Under the pieces are notes generated by a model. The model saw nothing but the letters and a program-made list of their open reading frames with translations, did no database searches and was not told where the DNA came from. Made by a program: the position numbers and the translations under genes. From Bacillus sp. Marseille-Q1617 (lineage in GTDB: Bacteria > Bacillota > Bacilli > Bacillales > Bacillaceae_B), in the NCBI RefSeq assembly GCF_903645295.1, contig NZ_CAHJXM010000002.1, forward strand, positions 162,001-226,000: a stretch of 64,000 nucleotides of DNA. The letters are read 5' to 3'. Positions 33,451 through 42,876 of this stretch are shown here, in pieces. How positions within the stretch are numbered: the first letter of the stretch is position 1; the number at the start of each line of letters is the position of its first letter.

Positions 33451-34977
33451 ATGGGTAAGCGGATTATCGTGGTTGGAGCAGGTCCCGGCGGCTTGGCGGC
33501 TGCCATGCTTCTGGCCGGTAAGGGATATGATGTAAACGTTTTTGAAAAGCAGGATTATATCGGCGGCCGGAATGCGGAGATCCGCCTGGGAGATTACAAG
33601 TTCGATATGGGACCGACATTTTTATCGATGTTTCATATTGTCGAAGAGTTGTTCTCCGCTGCGGACCGGAAAGCGTCGGATTACATGGAGGCGGTCGAAC
33701 TGAGGTCCATGTATGAATTGATCTTCGAGAACCGCAGAGTCGTCATGTCACGGGACCGGGAGCGCATGAAACAGGAAATCGAAGCCCACTATCCGGGCAA
33801 TGGGGAAGGGTATGAACGCTTCATGAATGAAACGGCAAAGAAGATGGAGGCCCTTTCCCCGGTGCTGCAGTCGAAGATGGACCGCTTCATGCATTATTTT
33901 CAGCCCAAGGTGCTTCAGGCACTTCCGGAACTTGAACTCGGACGTTCCCTCTACGATGTGCTGTCGCGTTATTTCACAGAAGAGGAACTGAAGCTCGCCT
34001 TTACGTTCCAGTCGAAATATCTCGGCATGTCGCCGTGGGAATGCCCGGGTGCCTTCTCGATCCTTTCTTATATGGAACATGCCTATGGGGTCTTCCATCC
34101 GATCGGGGGCGTGAATCAGCTTTCGAAGGCGATGGCCCGGGTGACTGAGGAGCACGGCGGTAAGATCCATACCGGCTCCGGGGTGAAGAGCCTGTGGATC
34201 GAAGGAAAAAAGGTACGGGGTGTCTATCTTGAAGACGGCCGCAGCGTGGAGGCGGAAGAAGTCATCATCAACAGCGATTTCGCCCATGCGATGACAAATC
34301 TTGTCGATGGCAATCAGCTGAAGAAGTACTCGCCGAAAAAACTCGCGAAAAAGAAGTATTCGTGTTCGACGTTCATGCTGTATCTCGGTCTCGACACGAT
34401 TTACAAGGATATGCCTCATCACACGATCGCTTTTTCAAAAGACTACAAAAAGAATGTCGAGGAAATCACGAAGGAGAAGATCCTCTCAGAAGATTCCTCC
34501 CTCTATATCCAGAATGCAAGCGTGACCGACCCGACGCTTGCTCCGGAAGGGAAGTCCACCCTGTATATCCTGGCCCCAGTGCCGAATAACTTCAGCGGAA
34601 TCGACTGGGAACAGGAAAAAGGAACCTTTCGTGAACTCATTCTGAAAACGGTCGAAGAAAAGACAGGATTCAAAAATCTTGAAGCTCACATAGACGTGGA
34701 AAAAATGATCACACCGAAGAACTGGGAACAGGATCTCTACGTCTATCAGGGAGCCACATTCAATCTTGGCCATCAGCTCTCGCAAATGATGGTGTTCAGG
34801 CCTCATAACCGTTTCGAGGAACTGGAATCCTGCTGGCTCGTCGGCGGCGGTACACATCCGGGCAGCGGGCTTCCGACGATCCTTGAATCGGCCCGTATCA
34901 CAGCTAACGGCATCCTGGAACAGGATCTGCAGGAATCGATCCCTGTATCTCCTCTTCCCATTATGGAGGGATTGTAA
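33451..34977 (+). CDS. crtN: Carotenoid desaturase (CrtI/CrtN family)
   Basis: The 508-residue FAD enzyme has the N-terminal dinucleotide fingerprint [20 protein letters not shown], the substrate-site signature [10 protein letters not shown], and the C-terminal family block [20 protein letters not shown]. This is the phytoene/diapophytoene desaturase family, which introduces conjugated double bases into a colourless C30 or C40 precursor. Placement with a second family member and a phytoene/squalene synthase gives a carotenoid operon. Whether it acts on C30 or C40 substrates is not fixed by sequence; Bacillaceae more often make C30. The stop overlaps the next start by one base. GGGAGGTCTTGTGA precedes the ATG. 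Confidence 0.88.
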   Translation: MGKRIIVVGAGPGGLAAAMLLAGKGYDVNVFEKQDYIGGRNAEIRLGDYKFDMGPTFLSMFHIVEELFSAADRKASDYMEAVELRSMYELIFENRRVVMSRDRERMKQEIEAHYPGNGEGYERFMNETAKKMEALSPVLQSKMDRFMHYFQPKVLQALPELELGRSLYDVLSRYFTEEELKLAFTFQSKYLGMSPWECPGAFSILSYMEHAYGVFHPIGGVNQLSKAMARVTEEHGGKIHTGSGVKSLWIEGKKVRGVYLEDGRSVEAEEVIINSDFAHAMTNLVDGNQLKKYSPKKLAKKKYSCSTFMLYLGLDTIYKDMPHHTIAFSKDYKKNVEEITKEKILSEDSSLYIQNASVTDPTLAPEGKSTLYILAPVPNNFSGIDWEQEKGTFRELILKTVEEKTGFKNLEAHIDVEKMITPKNWEQDLYVYQGATFNLGHQLSQMMVFRPHNRFEELESCWLVGGGTHPGSGLPTILESARITANGILEQDLQESIPVSPLPIMEGL

Positions 34978-36446
34978 TGAATACAGCGATCATTGGAGGC
35001 GGCGTCGGAGGGCTGATGAGTGCCTTGCTCCTGTCGAAACAGGGTGTAGAGGTGACCATTTATGAAAAAGAAGCACAGTTGGGCGGGAGATTGGCATTCG
35101 TGGAAAGGGACGGTTACCGGATCGACCAGGGACCGACCATCGTCCTTCTCCCCGAGATGTTTCAGGCCCTGCTGGAAGAAGCGGGAATTTCCCGGGACAG
35201 ATACGAACTGCTCTTATGCGACCCGCTCTATTCCCTTCAATTCCCCGACGGCCTGACATTCACGAAATACCCTGATCGGGACCGGCACCTCGAGGAAATG
35301 GAGAACGTGTTTCCACGTGAGGTCGAGGGGTTCAGGCAATTTTTAAAAGAAGGAAAAGAACGGTTCCGGATCGGGAAGAAATCGTTCCTGGAAGAGTCAT
35401 TCGTCAATCCATTTGATTTCTGGAAGCCGGGTAATCTCAAGTCGCTTTTCAAACTCAAACCCTATCAATCTGTCAAAACATTGATGTCCGGCTACTTTCA
35501 GGATGAGCGGCTGCAGACGATCTATGCGCTCCAGTCCCTCTATATCGGGGGAAATCCGTTTCAGTCGCCTGCCATGTATTCGCTCGTTTCCTTCGCGGAG
35601 CATCAATACGGCATCCATTACCTGAAGGGCGGGTATGCTAGCCTTGTCCCTGTATTGGAAGAAGAGCTCAGGAGACGGAATGTAAGGATCCATCTCAATT
35701 GCGAGGTGAAGGATATCCCGAGACAGGGCAAGCGGGTAACGGGAGTGAGGACAAGGGACGGTCTGCAACCCTATGATTCTGTCATTTTCAATGGAGACTT
35801 CCCGGGACTCGACCCATTGATCAAGAGGAAAGAAACAAGGGAATATGTACCGTCATCAGGTTGCGTGCTGCTGTATTTCGGCTTAAATAAAGTGTATGAC
35901 GATGTCAATGTACATCATTATGTGATGGGGGAAAGCTTTTCAAAACATATGAAAGATGTGTTCGGTGATAAGGTAATTCCGGATGATCCCGCCATTTATA
36001 CGTTTCATCCGTCCAAGATGGATGACAGCCTGGCACCAGAAGGCAAAGGCGTGCTGTATGCGCTCGTACCCGTCCCCTCTGACACGGATATCGATTGGGA
36101 AAACGAAAAAGAGTGGATCGATGGGCTAATTGACCGTTTGGAAAAACGGGCCTTCCCGGGGCTCCGTGAATCGATCGAATGGATGGAAGTCCGGACCCCG
36201 CAGGATGCAAAGCAATTCGGGCTTCACAGGGGCGGGAGCTTCGGCGTGGCACCGACCCTCCTGCAATCAGGCGTATTCAGACCCCAGGTCAAACCGTATC
36301 GCATCGGCAATCTTTACGCAGTCGGGGCGTCCATCCATCCCGGAGGCGGCATCCCGCTGGTTATGCAGGGAGCAAAACTTTTGGCCGATCAACTATTGAG
36401 CGATCAAAAAAATCCAGCGATAAAAGGAGTGAATGTACATGTATAG
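34977..36446 (+). CDS. Second CrtN-type carotenoid desaturase/oxidase
   Basis: The 489-residue protein is a paralogue of the upstream gene, with NTAIIGGGVGGLMSALLLSK, IDQGPTIVLLPEMFQALLEE and VGASIHPGGGIPLVMQGAKL. In Firmicute carotenoid clusters the second copy is often CrtNb/CrtP, which oxidises the terminal methyl of the desaturated chain to an aldehyde. That role is inferred from this pairing; it could also be a second desaturase. The first base of its ATG is the last base of the upstream TAA, and its end overlaps the synthase gene, so all three are translationally coupled. Confidence 0.85.
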   Translation: MNTAIIGGGVGGLMSALLLSKQGVEVTIYEKEAQLGGRLAFVERDGYRIDQGPTIVLLPEMFQALLEEAGISRDRYELLLCDPLYSLQFPDGLTFTKYPDRDRHLEEMENVFPREVEGFRQFLKEGKERFRIGKKSFLEESFVNPFDFWKPGNLKSLFKLKPYQSVKTLMSGYFQDERLQTIYALQSLYIGGNPFQSPAMYSLVSFAEHQYGIHYLKGGYASLVPVLEEELRRRNVRIHLNCEVKDIPRQGKRVTGVRTRDGLQPYDSVIFNGDFPGLDPLIKRKETREYVPSSGCVLLYFGLNKVYDDVNVHHYVMGESFSKHMKDVFGDKVIPDDPAIYTFHPSKMDDSLAPEGKGVLYALVPVPSDTDIDWENEKEWIDGLIDRLEKRAFPGLRESIEWMEVRTPQDAKQFGLHRGGSFGVAPTLLQSGVFRPQVKPYRIGNLYAVGASIHPGGGIPLVMQGAKLLADQLLSDQKNPAIKGVNVHV

Positions 36447-37284
36447 TGTCAAAGAAGCGTATAAACATTGTGAAAACATCATATCGCACCATTCCAAAAC
36501 CTTTTATAAAGCCTTCTCCATGCTGCCGAAAAACGAACGCAACGCCGTGTGGGCCGTCTATTCCTTTTGCCGGAAAGTGGATGATATTGTGGATGAGGGG
36601 AGTAACCCCGAAGTGGAACTTGCCCAGTTCAAAACGGAATTCGATCTGTTTTTAAAAGGAGACTCTGATTCCGCGAACCCTTCATGGATGGCCCTCAATG
36701 ATGTGTTCAAGCGCTATGAGATGAACGAACGTGCCTTTCATGACTTGATCAAGGGGCAGGAAATGGATTTAACGATCAACCGCTATGAAACCCTTGATGA
36801 GCTTCTGGACTACTCCTATCATGTCGCCAGCACGGTCGGGTTGATGCTCCTGCCGATCCTTGCCCCTGGTAAAACGGACGTGTTGGAAGAAGGTGGTGTG
36901 TCGCTCGGCCTCGCCATGCAGCTCACCAATATTCTGCGTGACATCAGTGAAGACCTTGAACGTGATCGGATCTACCTCCCCCGGGAAATCATGAAGCGTC
37001 ATGGGGTTACGGAAGGGTCGCTCCGAGCCGGTATCGTCGATGCTTCCTTCATCGACATGTGGGAAGAAATCGCCGGGCATGCCGAATATTATTATGGTGA
37101 AGCGTTCAAGACGATGAAAGAATACCCGCTTTCATCCCGAATCCCGGTGAAGGGTGCTGCGTATCTGTATCGGGCAATCCTCCCGACGATCCGTTCGAAG
37201 GAATATACCGTGTTCGGTCAGAAACATTATGTAGCAGAGGAAACGAAGAAGGAAATTGTGGTTGGTTTGAGCTCACTTTGTTGA
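36439..37284 (+). CDS. crtM: Phytoene/squalene synthase family protein
   Basis: The 281-residue protein has both aspartate-rich motifs of head-to-head prenyl synthases: CRKVDDIVDEG (D48, D49, D52) and QLTNILRDISEDLERDRIYLP. The N-terminal HSKTFYKAFSMLP matches phytoene and dehydrosqualene synthases. It condenses two prenyl diphosphates into the carotenoid precursor. It is called crtM on the assumption of a C30 pathway; crtB (C40) is the alternative. AAAGGAG lies ten bases before ATG 36439; ATG 36433 is also possible. It overlaps the desaturase stop by eight bases. Confidence 0.87.
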   Translation: MYSVKEAYKHCENIISHHSKTFYKAFSMLPKNERNAVWAVYSFCRKVDDIVDEGSNPEVELAQFKTEFDLFLKGDSDSANPSWMALNDVFKRYEMNERAFHDLIKGQEMDLTINRYETLDELLDYSYHVASTVGLMLLPILAPGKTDVLEEGGVSLGLAMQLTNILRDISEDLERDRIYLPREIMKRHGVTEGSLRAGIVDASFIDMWEEIAGHAEYYYGEAFKTMKEYPLSSRIPVKGAAYLYRAILPTIRSKEYTVFGQKHYVAEETKKEIVVGLSSLC

Positions 37285-37302
37285 TGGAAGTGGGCTTTTT
37301 TC
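37270..37302 (+). terminator. Terminator of the carotenoid operon
   Basis: AGCTCAC / GTGGGCT stem (with one G-T pair) followed by TTTTTTC. The synthase stop codon lies in the loop. Confidence 0.7.
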
Positions 37303-37881
37303 GTTGCAGGGAGTGAGGGTGGATTGTTTGTGCCGGGGTGTGGTTGTTTGGGGGAGTAGTGCTGGTTTTTGGCACGATTTCTTATGAAATGTAGGTTAGT
37401 GGATGGTACTGGATAGTTTGGGCAGCGTTTATCGATGGGATGGTGGGTTTGCCCGGGGGTATCGGGAAGGGTTGATGTGTGGAACTCAGCCGATAAGGGC
37501 GTAATTTTCAATATAAGGTCGATATTTTCAGTTTAAGGGCGAAATCTCAACTATATGGGCGAACTACCGATTTTTCGACAATATTCGAGTGTTATATACC
37601 TGCACGCGTATGCAAAATTGGATCCCAAATATAAATCCATAAAGTCAGCTGATCGAACCTGCGCAGTATAACACCGCATGTATACCATATAATAAAAAAC
37701 GAAACAGGATGTCGTCTGGCTTCGTCTCCCGCTCCTCCATTGAAGATGTATACATACAGGAACGGATATCCTTGTCACACCGGCTGATTCGGAACATCCG
37801 ATAATCAATTCTTTAAAAATGGACAGCGGGGAAGTACAATAGGACTTATATGACATGCACTTATGATGAAGGAGAACATAT
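37303..37881. other. Non-coding region between the carotenoid operon and zupT
   Basis: About 580 bases without a convincing gene. It holds a G-rich stretch at 37305-37375, the 20-bp array at 37491-37566, and an AT/GC-mixed stretch up to the zupT ribosome site with no clear frame. Confidence 0.5.
37491..37566. repeat. Degenerate 20-bp tandem array (TCGCCC family, opposite orientation)
   Basis: GGGCG or GGTCG junctions fall at 37500/37501, 37520/37521, 37540/37541 and 37560/37561, an exact 20-base period. On the minus strand the units read TCGCCCATATAGTTGAGATT and TCGCCCTTAAACTGAAAATA, clearly the same family as the array at 14738. Confidence 0.8.
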
Positions 37882-38679
37882 ATGGCTGAAAATTTACTAT
37901 TGGCGTTCGGGTTAACATTGATGGCCGGGCTTGCGACCGGGATCGGAAGCTGTCTTGCATTCTTTGCCTCAACTACGAATACGAAGTTCCTGTCGATATC
38001 GCTCGGTTTTTCGGCCGGGGTGATGATTTATGTGTCGATGATCGAGATTTTTGTAAAGGCGCAGGATGCACTTGTATCCGCAATGGGCGTCACACAAGGG
38101 AACTGGGTGACGGTTGCAGGTTTTTTCGGCGGGATCATCTTGATTGCATTGATCGATAAGTTGATCCCGAAGCAGGGGAATCCCCATGAACTAAAGAAAG
38201 TCGAGGATATGAATAAGCCGGGAAATGCGAAGCTCTTAAAAATGGGTACATTCACCGCGCTCGCCATCGCAATCCATAACTTCCCGGAAGGAATCGCCAC
38301 GTTCACATCCGCCCTGCAGGACCCGTCGCTCGGGATTGCCATTGCAGTGGCGGTCGCAATCCACAATATCCCGGAAGGAATTGCAGTGTCCGTTCCGGTT
38401 TATTTTGCAACGGGTGATAAGAAAAAGGCATTCAAGCTTTCTTTCCTATCCGGTTTATCAGAGCCGGTCGGAGCGGTGGTGGCTTACCTGGTTTTGATGC
38501 CTTACCTGAACGATATCATGTTCGGGATCATCTTTGCTGCCGTTGCCGGGATCATGGTATTCATCTCGCTGGATGAGCTGCTGCCGGCCGCGAAACAGTA
38601 TGATGAAGCCCACCTGTCCATTTATGGGACGATCGCCGGAATGGCGGTTATGGCGGTAAGTTTATTGTTGTTTATTTAG
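37882..38679 (+). CDS. zupT: ZIP-family zinc transporter ZupT
   Basis: The 265-residue protein has eight membrane helices with the metal-site helices ALAIAIHNFPEGIATF and AVAVAIHNIPEGIAVSVPVY, the GLSEPVGAV helix, and a short cytoplasmic loop. It is the GufA/ZupT-type ZIP importer of zinc and other divalent metals. GAAGGAGAACATAT precedes the ATG. It is a single-gene unit with no Zur-type operator recognised. Confidence 0.93.
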   Translation: MAENLLLAFGLTLMAGLATGIGSCLAFFASTTNTKFLSISLGFSAGVMIYVSMIEIFVKAQDALVSAMGVTQGNWVTVAGFFGGIILIALIDKLIPKQGNPHELKKVEDMNKPGNAKLLKMGTFTALAIAIHNFPEGIATFTSALQDPSLGIAIAVAVAIHNIPEGIAVSVPVYFATGDKKKAFKLSFLSGLSEPVGAVVAYLVLMPYLNDIMFGIIFAAVAGIMVFISLDELLPAAKQYDEAHLSIYGTIAGMAVMAVSLLLFI

Positions 38680-38764
38680 TTTTAATGATTTATTGCTCCG
38701 CTTGTTCCTTAAAGAGTATGCTGGAATAAGGCTTTGCCGTGTATCCAATCAAAAATCAAAAAGT

Positions 38765-38812
38765 GTGACCGGCCAGGCAATTGTCATTAACGGCGGTTAT
38801 ACGGCTCAATAA
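38765..38812 (+). pseudogene. Remnant of a short-chain dehydrogenase (C-terminal 15 codons)
   Basis: The frame from 38765 reads VTGQAIVINGGYTAQ followed by TAA, the standard C-terminal end of classical SDR enzymes (VTGQ-NGG-box). Upstream sequence in the same frame does not continue the SDR fold and no start is near. The intact terminator of the lost gene follows at 38827. This is a deletion scar: nearly the whole SDR gene has been lost. Confidence 0.8.
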
Positions 38813-38826
38813 ACTCTTTACGAGGC

Positions 38827-38857
38827 TCCCGTCTACATCTGAAGACGGGATTTTTTT
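38827..38857 (+). terminator. Orphan terminator of the lost SDR gene
   Basis: TCCCGTCT / AGACGGGA stem followed by TTTTTTT, 14 bases after the SDR remnant stop. Confidence 0.85.
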
Positions 38858-38990
38858 CATTTCTGAAGAGCCGTGCATTTTTTCTGCCGTGGGACATTTA
38901 TGCTTTGACCCCAACGACCGAATGATTTCTTTCATAAAGCCCATACTACTAACAGTATGTAATACGAATAATTGTATGGAGGAAATGCCC

Positions 38991-39968
38991 ATGCCCGAAA
39001 AACCGGCACTAACTTCGTCAGAACTGGGTGTGTTGTGGATCACCTATCAGCAAAAAACGATGATCAAACGAATGCTCGAATATCTGATCAACCACGCAGA
39101 TGATGAACAGGCGAAAACGATCATGGAAGATTTGTATGATGAAATCAGTTCCATCCCTGATGAAATAAAGACCATGTTTCAGCAGGAAGGAGCAGCGGCC
39201 CCGATCGGTTTTACAAAGGAGGATGTGTCCCTCGATGCTCCTAAATTGTATGAAAATGGTTTCGATATCACTTTGATCCGTATGGTCCAGGAAATCAGTA
39301 TGGGGATGCATACGCTGAATATCACGATGTCCTATCGCGAGGATGTAATCAAACTTTGCCAGAGGCTGACCGCCATCACGCAGAAATATTATGCGATCTG
39401 CACACATTATCTGCTTGAAAGGGGTCAGCTCAGCCGCTCACCATTTATTCCGATGCCAAAGTCGGTAGAATTTATTAAAGACACAAATTATTTAAAAGGC
39501 ATGACCCCTATGTCCAAATCAAGACATCTGAACACGGTGGAGGTGGCCAACTTGTATCACGCTGTGGAAGCAAACGTATCCGGAATCATCATGATTGATG
39601 GTTTTGCGCAGGTTGCGCAGAAAAAAGATGCCCGCAAGTTCTTTGAAAGAGGCAGTAAAATTGCGAATGATATCGTCCATGACCTGAGTAAAAAGATGAT
39701 GGAAAGCAAGCTTCAGGTCCCCGTTGCGGCCAATGGAAACGTCACAAATTCCACTACTCCGCCTTTCTCGGACAAATTGATGATGTACTGTGTCAGCTTA
39801 TTCTGCAGCTTTTCTGTCGGAAGCGGATCGATCGGCACGGCTTTCAGTCTGCGGAATGACCTGCCAGCGAAAATGGTCATGATCATGCAGGATATCTTCA
39901 GCTACGCCCATGACGGAGCGAAAATCATGATCAAACACGGCTGGATGGAAGAACCGCCTCAGACTTGA
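38991..39968 (+). CDS. DUF3231 family protein
   Basis: The 325-residue protein is almost entirely helical and consists of two similar four-helix modules (about residues 5-160 and 170-320). Each contains an ELGVLW or EVANLYHAVE start and a helix with GMHTLN or DIVHDLSKKM. This two-module layout is DUF3231, a ferritin-like family found in Bacillus, often linked to sporulation. The start is ATG 38991, eight bases after GGAGGA; longer frames run through the SDR scar. The function is not known. Confidence 0.82.
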   Translation: MPEKPALTSSELGVLWITYQQKTMIKRMLEYLINHADDEQAKTIMEDLYDEISSIPDEIKTMFQQEGAAAPIGFTKEDVSLDAPKLYENGFDITLIRMVQEISMGMHTLNITMSYREDVIKLCQRLTAITQKYYAICTHYLLERGQLSRSPFIPMPKSVEFIKDTNYLKGMTPMSKSRHLNTVEVANLYHAVEANVSGIIMIDGFAQVAQKKDARKFFERGSKIANDIVHDLSKKMMESKLQVPVAANGNVTNSTTPPFSDKLMMYCVSLFCSFSVGSGSIGTAFSLRNDLPAKMVMIMQDIFSYAHDGAKIMIKHGWMEEPPQT

Positions 39969-39974
39969 AGCTGA

Positions 39975-40007
39975 GACACCTGGAAGGGATTTCGGGTGTC
40001 TTTTTTT
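39975..40007 (+). terminator. Terminator of the DUF3231 gene
   Basis: GACACC / GGTGTC stem followed by seven T, directly after the stop codon. Confidence 0.75.
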
Positions 40008-40120
40008 ATGTCCCCGACACCCCAGCCTCATCATATTGTCAAAAATTCTGTGAGTATAATAGGATTCCTGAGGGTTTCGTAGAATACTCTTACAGTAAGA
40101 CAATGTCAGGAGGGGGACAC

Positions 40121-41431
40121 ATGAAACAATTATCAGCTGCCGAAACGGCATTCTCATCGGTGCAATGGCTGTTTTTTATATTTGCCAATACAGTGGTGGT
40201 CCCTATTTCTGTAGGGATGGCCTTTGATCTGCCATCTCATGAAATTGCCGTGATCCTCAGAAGTTCGCTCATCTTCACCGGGATTGCCTGTATGCTGCAG
40301 GGACTGATCGGCCATAAGTATCCGCTGATGGAAGGTCATTCAGGGGTCATGTGGGGAGTCGTGCTCAACCTGGCAGCAGCGGCACCTGCACTTGGAATGA
40401 GCCTGACATCGGTCGGCGGAGGAATTGCGACCGGGATGCTGCTGTCCGGAGCAGCGGTCCTGATCCTGTGGGCACTTCGACTTCTGTCCTTGATTCAAAG
40501 GATTTTTACACCGATGGTGATGAGCGTCTATTTATTCCTGTTGACCTTTCAGCTGATTCTGATCTTTTTTAAAGGGATGCTGACCATTTCAGAGGATGGA
40601 AGTTTGGTGCTTCCGGTCAGCTTGTTTTCCATTTCGATTGCGGTACTGGTCAGTCTTTTGAAAATAAAGGGGACGCCCTTTCTGAGTAATTTCTCGATTT
40701 TGATCGGGATGGTGGCGGGCTGGATTGGCTATCTTCTGTTATTTCCATCAGAATCGGAAGCCAGTGCAACAAGCGGGGAGTCTTTTTTTATTTTGTTTCC
40801 TTTCGGTACACCCAACCTGAATGCAGGTATCGTCTTCATCACATTTTTGGCAAGTTTGATGAACCTCAGTAATACGCTTGCTTCGGTGCAGGCTGCATCA
40901 CAACTTTTCGGGGAATCGCCGGTTGAGAAGAGGGTCCACCGCTCATATGTATTATCCGGCATGTATTCAATCGTCGGCGCCTTGTCCGGTCTGGTATCTT
41001 ATGCACCATTCGCATCTTCGGTCGGATTCCTGGAAAGCACGAGGATCTTCCGTATAAGGCCGTTTCTTATCGGCGGGGCCATTATGTCTCTTTTAGGGAT
41101 TGTACCGTTCCTGGGGGGCATTCTGGCCACTCTGCCGATCACTGTCGGCAATGCTATCCTGTTTACCGCTTATCTGCAGCTATTCGGCACTTCGTTGAAG
41201 AGCCTGCAGGGAAGGGTGTTTAACTCTGTGACCATTTACCGGCTGGCTGCACCCGTTCTCGTCGGGATCTCAATCATGAATATGGATCCCCGGCTATTCA
41301 CCAGTCTTCCGGTCTTTGTTCAGCCGATCGTGTCCAACGGCTTCATCGTGGGCGTCCTCGTCTCGATTGTCTTGGAAAAGATGGTGAATTGGGAAAAGGA
41401 AGAGGAAATGAATCAAACAGAATCGGCATGA
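40121..41431 (+). CDS. Purine/pyrimidine permease (NCS2/NAT family)
   Basis: The 436-residue protein has twelve or so membrane helices and NCS2 features: VQWLFFIFANTVVVPISVGMA, YPLMEGHSGVMWGVVLN in helix 3, and the helix 8-10 region NLNAGIVFITFLASLMNLSN, which replaces the canonical NAT motif. It resembles the Bacillus YbbY/YwdJ subgroup, whose substrates (urate, uracil or other bases) are not settled. The start is ATG 40121 after AGGAGGGGGACAC. A strong terminator follows. Confidence 0.85.
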   Translation: MKQLSAAETAFSSVQWLFFIFANTVVVPISVGMAFDLPSHEIAVILRSSLIFTGIACMLQGLIGHKYPLMEGHSGVMWGVVLNLAAAAPALGMSLTSVGGGIATGMLLSGAAVLILWALRLLSLIQRIFTPMVMSVYLFLLTFQLILIFFKGMLTISEDGSLVLPVSLFSISIAVLVSLLKIKGTPFLSNFSILIGMVAGWIGYLLLFPSESEASATSGESFFILFPFGTPNLNAGIVFITFLASLMNLSNTLASVQAASQLFGESPVEKRVHRSYVLSGMYSIVGALSGLVSYAPFASSVGFLESTRIFRIRPFLIGGAIMSLLGIVPFLGGILATLPITVGNAILFTAYLQLFGTSLKSLQGRVFNSVTIYRLAAPVLVGISIMNMDPRLFTSLPVFVQPIVSNGFIVGVLVSIVLEKMVNWEKEEEMNQTESA

Positions 41432-41502
41432 AAAAGAGGGGAGGGGAGAAGATGCCCTCCCCGAAGACGAGAGAAAATAATAATTTTTAGAAAAATGCGG
41501 AG

Positions 41503-41541
41503 AAAAGGCTCCCGTCAGACACGTTCCTGACGGGAGCCTTT
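41503..41541. terminator. Strong bidirectional terminator
   Basis: AAAAGGCTCCCGTCAG (41503-41518) and CTGACGGGAGCCTTTT (41526-41541) form a perfect 16-base stem between the permease and the convergent peptidase gene. Confidence 0.92.
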
Positions 41542-41544
41542 TAT

Positions 41545-42675
41545 TTATTCTGCCGTTAAGATTCTTTCTTCTCCAAGAACAGATTCGATACCGAGGCGTC
41601 CTTCTTCCAAGACGGACTTCTTCCATTCGTCATTAAGGGGGTAGAACATCTCCCTGAACTCGGCGAGGATCCACTCCCTGTCATCCGGGTTTTCCGCTCC
41701 TTCCCAATAGAGCCGGTTTTCAAGGACGATGGTCATGAACTCTCTTAATTCAGCTTTTTTACCTGTACCGAATGTACCGAATTCGAAGAGGGCAGAGAAC
41801 AAATAATTTGCTGGATATTTCTCGTTCTTCAGTTTATGAAAGTGGTTGGTAGAATCACCTTTCACCTTTTTAGGTGTAAATTTCTGGATGTTTTTCAAGT
41901 CATACTTTGCTTTTAGTTCCTCTTCTCCCCGTTCATCTTCAGAGGAGACGACCATGGTGATCTCATTTGAAGGTCCGAGGGCGGTGTGCCAGTCCATATG
42001 AATGACGCGGGGATACTCGGATAATAGCTGATTTTGTAACTTTTTCAGGAAAATTGACGTTTCTTCCTCTTTTTCGCCTCCATAATAGACACCGCGTTCA
42101 AACTCAAACTGCCCCATCCCTTTCGCTTCTTTGATGGCGCTGTATCCTTCTTCCGCCAGGGCCTTGACCAGCTGGGACTGCAGTTTCATCTTCTCTTTCG
42201 ACAGGTCTGTGATCTTTCCGTCGGGCAGGAAGAGTTCACTTTCCTTTTCGTAGTACTTGTTGACATCTTCGGGTACATTGGAACGGTTATATAAGTAATT
42301 TCGATTTAGGTCGACATTATTTTCGGTCACCCGCCTGAAGTTTCTCATCCCCCAAGGATTAAGGGCGTGTATAAAGCAAATACCCGTAGTGGAAGGATCG
42401 ACGCGGTGCAGGTATTCCTCGGTAAACAGGTGAATCATTGCAGCGCCTGCGTATCCTTCTATTCCATGTTCGCCAGTCGTGAAGAAGAGGACTTGATCAT
42501 TCGACTCTGTTGCTCCCGAAGCAATCATATCGATTGTATTATCTTCCTCCTTTCCGATGGAAGTGGTCTTCAACTCTGCTTGAGGCCACTTTTCTTTGAT
42601 TTTTTCCAGATGCCCGCGAAATGTATGTCTCGATTGTTCATAGTCAGCGGGAAAGTATCCTTTTCTTTCGTTCAT
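41545..42675 (-). CDS. M14-type metallopeptidase (DUF2817)
   Basis: The 376-residue protein has the zinc-site pattern of M14-like carboxypeptidases of the DUF2817 type: TTGEHGIEGYAGA (His and Glu ligands), VDLNRNYLYNR, and VIHMDWHTALGPSNE (His ligand), with a C-terminal glutamate region LFEFGTFG. It should be a cytoplasmic carboxypeptidase or deacylase-like enzyme; there is no signal peptide. The start is ATG 42675 after GAGGGTGATGATTTT. An upstream extension of 32 residues is not supported. Confidence 0.82.
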   Translation of the reverse strand: MNERKGYFPADYEQSRHTFRGHLEKIKEKWPQAELKTTSIGKEEDNTIDMIASGATESNDQVLFFTTGEHGIEGYAGAAMIHLFTEEYLHRVDPSTTGICFIHALNPWGMRNFRRVTENNVDLNRNYLYNRSNVPEDVNKYYEKESELFLPDGKITDLSKEKMKLQSQLVKALAEEGYSAIKEAKGMGQFEFERGVYYGGEKEEETSIFLKKLQNQLLSEYPRVIHMDWHTALGPSNEITMVVSSEDERGEEELKAKYDLKNIQKFTPKKVKGDSTNHFHKLKNEKYPANYLFSALFEFGTFGTGKKAELREFMTIVLENRLYWEGAENPDDREWILAEFREMFYPLNDEWKKSVLEEGRLGIESVLGEERILTAE

Positions 42676-42876
42676 AAAATCATCACCCTCATCTATGGTT
42701 TTTATCTTTTTCAACTGTTTTCTCTCAATAACTTTTTTACACACTACCCTTTTCCCGAATTGGTTTTTCATAAACGGATACTTTTTGTGTAATCCATTTT
42801 TTACAAGTGGTAGAATGATAGTTTTTATAAATCAAAAAGTACTAATTTCTAACCAATTAATGGTTGTTTACAAATT

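Noticed and set aside
35305..35325. Further parS-like CACGTG sites (also at about 15349, 24070 and 62725)
   Set aside because: They contain only the central CACGTG and do not match the outer TGTT/AACA arms.
38781..38990. N-terminal extension of the DUF3231 gene by 70 residues
   Set aside because: The extension is read through the SDR scar and its terminator; a strong ribosome site supports the start at 38991.
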